Source of the DNA: Spodoptera frugiperda
Taxonomy: Eukaryota > Arthropoda > Insecta > Lepidoptera > Noctuidae
Assembly: GCF_023101765.2 (NCBI RefSeq)
Contig: NC_064214.1
Coordinates: 10,794,001 to 10,858,000 of the forward strand
Reading direction: 5' to 3'
DNA: 64,000 nucleotides
Part shown: one piece after another, positions 35,451 through 45,730 of the stretch
Position numbering within the stretch: the first letter of the stretch is position 1
How the letters are laid out: the number at the start of each line of letters is the position of its first letter
The notes under the pieces: generated by a model
Told to the model about the DNA's origin: nothing
What the model saw: only the letters and a program-made list of their open reading frames with translations
Database searches by the model: none
Program-made: the position numbers and the translations under genes

Positions 35451-37617
35451 GATAAAATAAAACATTCCCAAGCCCAATTATTTCTAAAAACAGCATCTGA
35501 ACAACTTTCTCATAAAATGTCGTGACTATGTTAATAACTATTAATTACCTAATTTACAAAAAAACTAGAAGAATTAAAAGCCCAAAAACCTATTGTTTTC
35601 GACATCCATTCATAAAAATTGATCGGAAATTCACACCTTCGACCAATTTCTGTATTAATTTATCGGGTCACAATAGCATTAAATTATGTTTTAATTGTTT
35701 AATTGCAAAATGGCGACGGCAATTTTAAACTTATGTAAATTTTTGTAAACTGTGCTTGTCGCTTCTCTTGTCGAAGCGTAGGTAAGGTTTTTTGTTTAAC
35801 TTTTATTTCAACTGATAATGGGTGGGCTCTCTATAATAGTTCTGTGGCATTCTCTTTTGTCTGTTTTAAAAAGTAAACAAATTCATTCATAATTTCTGAA
35901 TGTAATCTTTTACCTCTATGTTAAGTGATCCATGACACTCCACTTCTGAAGATTAGATTATTTATTTATTCGCTATATATATGATAGAGAATAGAACGTA
36001 ATTTATAGAAAAGATTCAGGTTCATCAGAGACTAGTGCTTCCTTCTGCAAAATGTATCCTTTAGTTTTATGACAATCACGGGAGCAATAGAGGTGATGAA
36101 AAAATTAACTTCTTTATGTCGTTACTACAAGACTTGATAATATATAGGAACAATAAATATATAAGTAAATAAAGTGCCATAAAACTTATATACCATCAAG
36201 TACAATAGGTCAACTCAACTTATTACATAGTAAACACTATAATTACGCACTTAGATCACAAATACAAAGTGGGTGAGCAGAATTGCAGCTGCAATGACGA
36301 AGTACAAAGGTCCCACCCATCACACTTGGTTCCCGAGATCGTATCGACATGACGAACATAAATTACGATGTGATTTACAAACCAGTAATTAAATACCATT
36401 TTGGTATAAACAAGTTTGAGTCTTGTGTTACGAAATTTTAAATTATTTGGCTTGTGTCTATGGATAGAGTACCTACATACCTATTACGCCATCTCTATTT
36501 TAGAAACGGCAACTTTTTAAAATGTAATTTATTTATGACAATCAAGTTTCCTTAGAACCGCCTCTTTGGTCGAGTGACAAGCACGACCGCCTCCAAAAAT
36601 ATTTGTCTATCAAGCAAAGTATGTAATAAAATTAATTATTGAATTATTTTGGTGTGATTGAACCTAGTATACCGGCGGCAGTCATACATATGTTAGTTAA
36701 AAATATTACCAACTCAACTAAGTCCAACGATCTGGAGAACAGTACAACCTAAAATAACATACCTATGATAAGAAAGACACACACACACACATACAAGAAC
36801 TGTCCACTTATTTAAGAAATTCTCAGAACTGATATGGCATAGAATAGGTATCTTATCTACATGTATTGTTTTTAAACACCATATGCACCGTGTGTCAAAT
36901 ATGTCAAAATAGGACAATGAACCTTATCGTAGGGGATGACTCACATATGTCTATTCTTTAGAAACAAATACACAAATGGTGTTATACCTTGTATTAAAAA
37001 ACGATGATATAAAAAGTGAATATTTCCAGGATCTACATTCCCATGCATCATCATCATCACCAAAGAATCTACGCAATTTTTCACAATCAAATTAATTATA
37101 AAACCCTCGAACTTCATAGAAACATTTACCTACAGACCTACACTCATCTATCATCATACGAACCAAACTTTAAAACTAATTAACAAGGTACAGTCAAATA
37201 AAAAAACTGAAGTCAAAACAGAGCCAATCAATCAATTCAACAATCAATCAGGCAATGACATACAAACGCCCACAGTACACTGAGACGAATAAATGCCAAG
37301 AAACATTATAGAATTATATTTGCAACGCGAAATTATAATTGCATTTCAAAATTATTAGGTGCAAAATTATATTATTGGCGGTGCGGGCCTGCGGCGTTCG
37401 TATCTGATGCGTACTCTTGCTTGACATGGTAAGTGATGAGCGGAGTGATAGAAACCTGCTTTCGTCGAGCGGGCTCTGAATTATAGCTGTGGACTGTACC
37501 TTTGTATCGGATTCGGAATTATGCTGAGATTTCTATGTAAGTGTGGATGAGGCAGAATTTTGTTCGGGCTAGGAATATTATTAACCCACTAGGAGAGAAT
37601 AAAACTTAAGTTTGGTA
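35451..37617. other. Gene-free stretch
   Basis: No gene or family repeat. A short AC run lies at 36779-36792. Everything else is AT-rich and unremarkable. Confidence 0.4.
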
Positions 37618-37690
37618 ACACCAAAACTGTTATAAGTGCGTTGTCAACCTCTATGGGATTGGGGGTTTGGGGATTGAGGATCGATGATTT
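37618..37690 (-). repeat. SINE-like family A fragment (A8), decayed
   Basis: ACACCAAAACTGTTATAAGT, GCGTTGTCAACC, TGGGATTGGGGGTTTGGGG and ATTGAGGATCGATGATTTGG follow the reverse of the middle of family A. Confidence 0.5.
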
Positions 37691-37788
37691 GGGCATTATT
37701 TGGTTGATCAGTTTTCATTCGCCTGTTACTAAAACTATTTCAATTTTATTTGTTATCAATAATTAATCAGTCATTGATAAAGTTTATT

Positions 37789-37924
37789 GAGTGCACGGTT
37801 GACGCGGTGGCCGGGCAAGTGGCTTCCATGCAAGTCATGCAACGTGTAGCGGTTGCGATTGTCACATGAAGCAACTCTTTGTATGATCCTTTAATTGTTG
37901 TTTTGGGTCTGAGTGTCACGTGTA
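37789..37924 (+). repeat. tRNA-derived SINE (family D)
   Basis: GAGTGCACGGTTGACGCGGT, GGCCGGGCAAGTGGC, GCAACGTGTAGCGGTTGCGA, GAAGCAACTCTTTGTATGAT and TTGTTGTTTTGGGTCTGAGT, ending GTCACGTG. Both the tRNA-like head with a mutated B box (GGTTGCGATT) and the body are present, so this is a fuller copy than that at 7869. Confidence 0.7.
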
Positions 37925-39461
37925 TAGGTCTCCTTTATAAAGTGAAGTGTCATAAGTGCCTAACTAACCAACCTACCTGGCATGGAAATATGGAAACACT
38001 CTCTTTTATTAAGTATTTATTTGCACCAGACGCCTTTTTAACAATAAATGTTTTTGCTCGGGCTTAAAGCATGATACACCCGATAAAACATCAGACCTAC
38101 TGACTTGATGCATGTTTGTAAATTTTTATAAAAGAATGTTTCCGTGATTATTTTGTCAATGTTAGACTCACAGGAGACATATTATGGGCCTGTGGGCGTC
38201 CTCTCACTAGTCCCGTGCATCACGGACTATTTACGTATAACCTGCAACTACAAGGAATTACAAACTATAATGCTACATAAACTGTAGTGTATTCTTATCT
38301 GTTCACAAATGTGTGTCAACAACACGTATATTGGCACCGTTAGAGGCATGTGCAGGTTATAAATCATCGGCTAAGGATTGCTACATCGGCCAACTGATTT
38401 TATAGACCTATATAAATAGCCGCAGGTCGACTCGCTATTCGGCTATTATATTTACTTATGTCGAACCCACTTATATTATTAGAAGTTTATTGAATTTCTA
38501 CCTATAAGTAAATCTGCTAATGATTTATTGTGTGTGAAATTGTAATTCCTGTTTGAGATTGTTATGTAACAACGAATGCATACCTTATTACAACTATTAA
38601 ATGTTTCTTTAAAGAGGATAGTACTTTCATTTCTTTAAGTTTTTTTTTGGGATCGCTAAGACCACCAATGGGCCAAAGGATACTTGTAATAAAATCAGCG
38701 CAATATCTGTTTTAAAGAGTCATGCTCTAACTATTATTGTATATTGGCGTCCGAATTCTAATGGCCACGTTTTGTGGATTTCGTCCCAATGCGCAATGGT
38801 CTCAGATTTTCATCATGGTCTGTCTGCATTTTCATGTAGGATATACATTATCTCTAATTTTAATTATACTTATGTCATATTTCATAACATACCCTGCTCA
38901 AATTTAGTATAAAATACCTAATAGGTGGTCCAAAAAAGCCACGTCTGGCAGTCCTTTTGAACCGTCGCACATACAACTAACGTCGACGCTTCGGTAACAA
39001 ATGTGCACATTATACCTTTACAATAGTTTCAAAATACCTAAAATACAAACTTCTCTTGTTAGGCCGAGACTGGTGCCTTTACCTCATGTTTCGAACAAAA
39101 CGAGTATAAAACATTCGCTTATCAGTAGGGTGAATGCCGCTATTGTTGTCCTAGACGCCACATAATAATGTAAATATGTCGCACATACGGTCAACTTCAA
39201 AGGCGCCGACCCTTTTTCTGCGAAATCTATTATCCTTTTGTTTAAATAAACATTTAGATCTTTTTAACAATAAAAACTAGTTTTTGGCGAAATGGCCTTG
39301 TTTAATTAGTGAATCTTTTGTGTTTTTTCATTGCTGTTCGAAACGTCTGGTACCTATTTGCAAAACGAAGTAGGTACTAATATATTCGTGGTAGTTCGAG
39401 AACTTGTCAGAAAACTTGCAATATCTTGTTTTAGTTCTAGTATATTTAGTGTTTGAATTAG
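37925..39461. other. Gene-free; isolated TATA box at 38411
   Basis: No gene. TATAAATAG at 38411-38419 is followed by a GC-rich stretch (CCGCAGGTCGACTCGC), a promoter-like arrangement without any supporting exon. A further unique block at 38930-39245 (GCCACGTCTGGCAG, CAAAGGCGCCGACCC) is relatively CpG-rich. Confidence 0.3.
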
Positions 39462-39482
39462 ATGTTCGCTTTTGGGGCGAAG
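39462..39482 (+). CDS. Candidate short alternative first exon 'MFAFGAK'
   Basis: ATG TTC GCT TTT GGG GCG AAG is followed immediately by GTAAGTAA, a consensus donor, again in phase 0 and compatible with the 45731 exon. The Kozak context is poor (T at -3, T at +4), and seven codons are short enough to arise by chance. Listed because the donor is ideal and the exon lies 0.9 kb before a stronger candidate. Confidence 0.15.
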
Positions 39483-39581
39483 GTAAGTAATTGAACAAAT
39501 CAAATATACAAATTATTTGTTACCAATTCAAGAACCCAAATATAAACATTGTTTTCATGCTTTAATATAATTATGATGTAC

Positions 39582-39642
39582 TAGCCCGTTTTGTGCGCGA
39601 CTTCATCTACGTGGTTCCTACTAAACCACGCAGATGAAGTCG
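39582..39642 (-). repeat. Near-perfect hairpin next to CTAG
   Basis: CGACTTCATCTACGTGGTT (39598-39616) pairs with AACCACGCAGATGAAGTCG (39624-39642) with one mismatch and a 7-nt loop. On the minus strand the hairpin is followed by 12-13 nt and then CTAG with T next, which fits the 3' end of a Helitron. The stem is longer than usual for a Helitron terminus. Confidence 0.4.
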
Positions 39643-39729
39643 TGAAGTCTTTGTGTGAAAACATTACAAACACACATCCAAAACATTAATTTTTCTTCTG
39701 TATAAAAATATAGATATAGATTTCTATGA

Positions 39730-39776
39730 GTAGAACCGCCGCGCCGTAAGGTGATGTTACGGCGCGGCGGTTCTAC
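39730..39776. repeat. Perfect 20-bp GC-rich inverted repeat
   Basis: GTAGAACCGCCGCGCCGTAA (39730-39749) and its exact complement TTACGGCGCGGCGGTTCTAC (39757-39776) enclose the loop GGTGATG. This is the strongest hairpin in the window and is strikingly GC-rich in an AT-rich intron. It lies 88 bp after another hairpin at 39598-39642. Its function is unknown; it could be a transposon terminus, an attenuator-like RNA fold or a recombination remnant. Confidence 0.85.
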
Positions 39777-40019
39777 CTATTAAACGACCGTAAGACTATA
39801 TCACAGTCCTGGTAAACTATGATTCCAATACCTACACTTTCATTCCTCTAATCTTAATACTTGATACAACATAGAGTCAAAACAAATAGGTAGTCCCAAA
39901 ATCATATCTTTTTCGCAACAACCAATTGTTAATTCGCGCCAAACTACAATATCATACTTATCTATATCAAATTATAGACTCCCTAGGCACGCGCTAGAAA
40001 AAGAATTGCTCCATATTTG

Positions 40020-40363
40020 TACAAAGCAAACCGCACTCACGAGCCGTAGAAAAAAAACCATGAAAACAATAGGCAGCACTAACACACACATTACCGGGAA
40101 CAATGGGGTCTATAGACGTGCATTGTCTACCCGGCACCGACAGGGTTGAGGGACGCTTTACACCCCCACCCTTACAAATCGGTGTCTTTGAGGTGTTAAC
40201 AGTTGTGTCACAGGATTAGTGAGATTAGTTGTGTCTTAGACACCTGATCCATAGGATCACTGTTAACTAGTAAAGCATAAGTGACACAGAGTGTATATTT
40301 ATTCATCTTTTTTGTTTTTTATGAACATAGTTCGTTTGTTTATTGTGCTTCGTTTACCATAAT
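40020..40363 (+). promoter_or_regulatory. Possible promoter/5' UTR for the exon at 40364
   Basis: Unique, moderately GC-rich block (ATTACCGGGAACAATGGGG, CTACCCGGCACCGACAGGG) containing bicoid-class homeodomain cores (GGATTAG, GAGATTAG at 40213-40229) and an inverted pair GTTAACAGT/ACTGTTAAC at 40196-40268. It lies directly 5' of a good start codon. An in-frame TAG at 40328-40330 limits any upward extension of the coding frame. No TATA box is evident. Confidence 0.3.
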
Positions 40364-40465
40364 ATGGACTTGGATAGACCGATTCAGTGTAACTCCAGTG
40401 AGTGTGGTGATAACTCGTTAACGAAGCTTGCTATGTTTGTGAAGAGATGGTGGGAAGATAGTAAG
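40364..40465 (+). CDS. Candidate alternative first coding exon of disco
   Basis: A 34-codon exon beginning MDLDRPIQCNSSECG and ending FVKRWWEDSK, with a good start context (A at -3, G at +4) and a textbook donor, AAG followed by GTGAGT. It ends in phase 0, matching the 45731 exon, so splicing would give ...WWEDSK-ESQSGS... and a protein of about 1,102 residues. An in-frame stop lies 12 codons upstream. I do not recognise the peptide in known basonuclin/disco proteins, so the link rests on strand, phase, spacing (5.3 kb intron) and the signals themselves. Of the four candidate first exons this one has the best combination of start and donor. Confidence 0.45.
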
Positions 40466-41110
40466 GTGAGTTAAGGAAATAGTTACACTTTACTGATGTG
40501 CATACATCTTTAAAGGGTTAGCTATTTCTTTTTTGCCAAATCTTCTGTAATAACTCCTTGATCCAACATCACAGAGAAGCTTGGGAGTTGATATCGAGGA
40601 TCCAAGACAACTTATTCGTCGTTGAACTTGAGTGGACATCCATGGTCAAAGGATTGCAGTGATTGTGACAGTGTTCGGTTTCTTCCATAAAATAGTATCT
40701 CTAAGATGTTTCGCGAATTTAAAAGTTTTGGCGGTGTGCATTATTAAGTTATTGATTGATTAATATTAATAGTTAATACCGTCGTTTACCTAGTACTGGG
40801 TCTTTTACTTGAGTCTTTCTCTGCCTAACTTCTCGGTTGTATATCTCTTTCATTCTTCCGTTTGCCGATATGGTCACTTCAACACATTTTCGAACGACTC
40901 TGGTTTATTTTTCCAAGCCTTTGCTACCGCGTTTGTATTATGGCGTAGATTTGCTCTATCTACCGTCTCCGCGTCTAACCCGATGGCATTTTCAATTTCA
41001 GTTGAGGTCATTGGATTAAACAACAATCATTATAACAAAAAATAAACACTCAAATCGTTTAACAATTTAAAATTAACTAACTGCCCCAGAGATATTTGAT
41101 AGTAACTTAT

Positions 41111-41177
41111 ACTATTTCTTAGTAACGATTTCATTCCGAAAACAATTGCTAAGGAGTGGTTTAAGTAACCATTAAAT
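41111..41177 (-). repeat. Family C distal fragment (C9)
   Basis: ACTATTTCTTAGTAACGATT, TCATTCCGAAAACAATTGCT, AAGGAGTGG and TTTAAGTAACCATTAAATG match 3688-3747 and 63030-63080. Confidence 0.6.
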
Positions 41178-43245
41178 GACTGAGTGCGACAGTTATATTA
41201 TAATTTAAAATAATTTCCTTAAACATTTTCAACTTGTCAACGATATTTTTAACACTCATCTATACTAAGCCCTACAAACATGATCTTTTCTGTCACAACC
41301 AAAGTATTACCGTACTCGTGTCAAATTCCTTAAGTCTTTCCCAAATGTCCGATCGATACTTGACCCCTGGTTTATCCAATTATTATTTAATACCCATAAC
41401 GACGCCACAAGGCGCCTTAAGCCGAGATTAAGATAAGACCAGGGGACGGCACTATATCATTACCTATATTAAGTTTAAGCGATACTAAGGGATAATTTTA
41501 TATAGAATCTAAATTGTATCAAGTGTAAGCGGTGATGGAATATGAGGACAGATTACAGTGTCGCCGATGTAAAGCCTATTATAATGTTTATTCTGTGATC
41601 GTAAACGCTTAAAAGAATTGGTGGCGTGATATTGGATGATGGAAAAGTATACGTAATAGCTTCGTAGGATGGTTGATGTGATTTTGTTTTTTTTTTCGTA
41701 GGTATGTTATGTCTTTTCTGTAGCAAATTGATTGATTTTTGCTATCGATATTCGTGCTATAAGTTCGTTCCGTTTTCGTTCTAAAAATAAGTTCTATGTA
41801 ATCTTTGATGCTATTTTTGCATTTGCAATTTTGTTGGGTCCTTTCATCAATAATTTGAAACACTTTTTTAGTATATACGACTTAAAAAAATAAAGTGCAT
41901 GTCTTTTTATACACAATATGGACTTTAAAAATATTCTACAACATAGGGACCTGCTTTCTCTATACTGATTCATAACACAGTGCGATGATAATTAAATTAA
42001 TAGACGTACAAGAATTGGCCACCCACACACTGAGGCTATTGTTGTAACGACAAATATTGATACAATCGCCATGATCGATGTCGACATGACATGTGTTACA
42101 TGTAGATATTTTTAGTGTCTCGTTGGTCGAATGGTTCAAGGGTTCTAGGGATTTGATCACTGAATCGGACAAATTATAGGAGCTTTCCTCTTTTAAAAGT
42201 ATGAAGAAGGTGACGTTATAAATAGATGTTACTACCTCCTTTTATGTTTTTGTTATTATATTCAGAGTCTGATATAGTGTTTCTGATCATAATACCACCT
42301 TCTATTACATGATACTTATAGTATAACTGGCTAAAAGTGATAAAATTTGTATCTACAACTACCCTTCTAAACATAACCTAAATAACAAAGATGTGGTAAT
42401 ATTGTACCCTCATTAACAAAGATAGTTCACCTAACTAATCAATAGATGGCGTGCTTACATTATTTTTCAAAACAATCCTAAATTGCACATGCAAAATTTG
42501 TAGGCAATTTCGAATGCTTACGACGATTTACTTTAATTTATAACTTTCTACTGATTGGTAGTCTGCTTGCTAGAGTTCCAGGAACTTTAATTCATAATTT
42601 TATAAAAGCATTGACATTTTAAAATTCAAATGAAGCTACCATCGTTTATAGGGAATTAACTTAAAGGGTAACTCTGATAATCTTACCCCTACATAATTAT
42701 TTACCAATCGTTCGACAGATGTTTTTGAAGTGAAACAAACGATACGAGCTTGGCTATTGGTTGCAAATAAAAATGGGCCCAATAATTGGCGTGCTCGACA
42801 AACTACCAAGAAATTGCAAGGTTTGCAGACACTTCGCATAGCCCTATGTATGCATAATTGTTGCTTACTAGGGTAAATTTGAATCTAGAGTACTATGGCA
42901 TTCAGAAGTGATTTTATAGTATCGAATTTTTTTGTTGATGTGTGGATGATGTGAAACATGGATGTTAGTGATACGTTTGATATGCGACTTTTTTTAGTTA
43001 GTTTTTTGTTTTATGTTCCATGTGTATGTAATTAAAACTAAAATGTACTTCATTAATTCATTCGGTATAAAACGGGAGATTAAAATTAGCGTATAGAACT
43101 AAATATTTCCCACAAGAAAACAGCGGGGCGGTGCATCTCAGGTGCGTGCTTAAGCGGTCATTAAGCAAAATGGCAATGCATTTTGCTCTGCACAGTACTC
43201 AAACCTGTTTACTTACTTCATGTATCATACCCTGAACAATATGGC
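41178..43245. other. Gene-free intronic stretch
   Basis: No gene. A small inverted pair, ACCCCTGGTTTATC and GATAAGACCAGGGG, encloses about 60 bp at 41364-41449. A unique block at 42650-42840 includes TTGGCTATTGGTTGCAAATA and GGGCCCAATAATTGGCG. Confidence 0.35.
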
Positions 43246-43344
43246 ATGTCACGACAGCGAGCCAACGAAAAACGATCGCCAAGTACACATTTAAAAAACA
43301 AAAAACTCATCTCACGACCAACTGAAATGAGACCATATATCAAG
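43246..43344 (+). CDS. Weak candidate alternative first exon
   Basis: An ATG opens 33 codons (MSRQRANEKRSP..., ending MRPYIK) to a donor, AAG followed by GTAATAAG, again in phase 0 and 2.4 kb before the zinc-finger exon. The N-terminus is basic and faintly resembles the MSRR-K-Q corepressor-recruiting tips of SALL/BCL11/FOG zinc-finger proteins, but the key residues do not match. The donor is only moderate. Kept as the fourth candidate because of phase and proximity. Confidence 0.15.
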
Positions 43345-45720
43345 GTAATAAGATACACTTTGTTATGTTACATTTACAAAAAAATGCCATGAAATATGTC
43401 CGCTTGTCCATTGCTCTGTCGGTAGGCGTGGGTCAGATGTGCGCAAATTTATGTTTTTCGTGTATAGCGTTGGAAAATAGTCTTTTTTGTAAGGTAATAA
43501 GAGTAATTTTGGGTGTTTGGCTATGTCTGCGGGTCAATCACCTCGGTTTAACATCGCGACTTTGAATGTTTTTTTTTTGTGTCTTACAGAGTTTTTGTGG
43601 ACTGTTGACAATTACTCGTTTCGTTCCCACATTCAGTGACCGCCTTGTAAGAACACACTTAAAGCAAATCCAAAAAAAAATCACTGTCTAGACGTCATTC
43701 GATTTATTTCGCTTATTTGGTTGTTAGAAACGAGAAGCTAAATATATAAGCTTGGGAAATGTGTTGAATTTGATCTTGTTGATGTAACATTTATTATTTA
43801 TAAACAATACTCGTATTTCAGTCAGCAATCCGTAAGATACGCTTTGTATTTAATGATCACGATTATATTTTAATAATAGGGTCAACCATATATACTTATA
43901 TAGAGTAAAACTCATCGTCAACCACGTAGGTCATGGATTGTAACCAGAACAAGAGTACATTATAATATAGAAATTAATTACACATTGTGCTAAATATCTT
44001 TAAAATCATCAGAATTCTATTACTGCTATTTCTCGTGCTTTTAATAAGAATTTCAGGAACTAAAAACACAATAATTCGGAAACCAAGACCAATAATGCTT
44101 GCGACCACTCAAGAAGCGAATTACCTTTTACTTTAATCACACAAATCCTTCAAACACACAACAGATTACAATAAAACGTCGCTTAAAACATTCCTAATAC
44201 AAAAATAATAGTTCGTAGTAAACACAATATAATTTTCTAAACATCTGTTGAATTATATCGTCATAAATATTATCACTCCAATTTTCTCAAACTCTCTTAA
44301 CTTAAACGTCCTCTTAACATAACGACATACCAACATACAAAAAATACTTCAGACAAAAACGAACATTTTAATGTACCTAAGTATCTCGTCCCAAACATTT
44401 ACCGAAACGACTTAGAAATTTAAAACACGAAACGATTTCGGATTCAGAAAACTCCATAATTATTTCCTTCAAACGTCTCCAGACGTGTATTTTTCTAAAA
44501 GACACTTTATTACTCGACATTTAAACATTTTGTGGCAATAGAAACCATATTGTAATTGGTCCGCTTTCACGAAATTGCCCCCGACACGCCGACTCCAAAC
44601 GACAATTTAATTTCGGGGAAACGGATAATGATATGGCAACCCCATCGGTTACACGCCGTAATCGAGTGACAAACTGTTTTAAAAAGCGACAATCAAGTTC
44701 ATTATAAGTGAATGCTGGGTGTTGCCAGCTATTAAGGGTTTAAACGAATTTTAAAATGAGATGTGGTTTTTTAATATCATATCTGTTTAATGCGGTTTTA
44801 TACATTTAGGATGAATTTTTGGCTATGGAATATTTGTTTTAAATTTTGATTGATGTCCAATTTGATATTTATAGACGTAAGATAATAAGCCTGTGTGTCC
44901 CACAGAGCACCGTCGTATAATAAACTACAAAGGCACTAAATTAATTTGTAGGTACCTCTACTCTACTAACATAAGATCAAGCAGGCGATAGTAGACCAAC
45001 TTCAATTGTTCGCAGTATTTCGTTAACAAAACATTTCCATGTATATCTCACGACATTAAAATAATAATTACAGACAAGTTTTTGTTGATACCTGCTCAAA
45101 GGCACCTGAGGAGTGGTTGAATTAACTTGAAAATTTAACTTTGACATCACGAGGCGGCCCCGAATGCTTACCAAATGAATAGTAATTTAGTATACGGATT
45201 AAATCGTTTCAAACACGCGACACAAAACCACTTTTCTATTCTCGACTCGAAACCGTCATTTTACACAATTTTACCCAATTGCTCCAACTTCTGAGAATTA
45301 ATTTGATATTAGCCTTTGAAAACGCAAGGTGTGGTTTTGTGTCGGCCTGATAGTTATTTTGAAGAGGGATTTGAACAGCCAGTGTTTAAGGCTTGCTCTA
45401 GACTCGATAATCTTTTAGAATTAGCCGCGCTCATTCATAATTTTATTAAATGGACTGTTTTGTAAAGGCGACTCATGATATGTTATTTCGTTTTATAGAC
45501 GGTAAACGATTTCAAAACTTTGGATACCGGAATTGTTTTACTTATAACTGATGATTTGCAATTTTGCATATTCAATTTTTGGAAGCGAACTGATAATTTG
45601 TTTTGAATAAAATCTAAGTTGTAAGCTGGTTTATGCAAAACGTTGGCATAAATTGCAATACACAAAACTCTCCAAACCAATTTGCACCATTTATGTACAG
45701 AAACTACATTTTATGTTTTA
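43345..45720. other. Intronic sequence, no gene
   Basis: AT-rich, without family repeats. A unique, less AT-rich block at 44560-44730 (GGTCCGCTTTCACGAAATTG, CCCCGACACGCCGACTCC) may be conserved noncoding sequence. The absence of SINE copies here contrasts with the rest of the intron. Confidence 0.35.
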
Positions 45721-45730
45721 TTTGTTCCAG
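45704..45730 (+). promoter_or_regulatory. 3' splice site of the disco zinc-finger exon
   Basis: A T-rich tract ending TTTTATTTGTTCCAG precedes the exon. Codons read through the tract (FMFYLFQ) are intronic in character, while the frame immediately after it changes to hydrophilic, coding-like sequence ([12 protein letters not shown]). The first base after AG begins codon position 1. Confidence 0.8.

Noticed and set aside
38411..38440. TATAAATAG as a core promoter
   Set aside because: No initiator at the right spacing, no start codon or exon follows, and TATAAA-like strings are expected often in such AT-rich DNA.
45653..45730. Extending the disco coding region upstream to the ATG at 45653
   Set aside because: This segment reads as MQYTKLSKP...FYLFQ and includes a T-rich tract ending in CCAG, the expected intron end. 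Coding character begins only after it.
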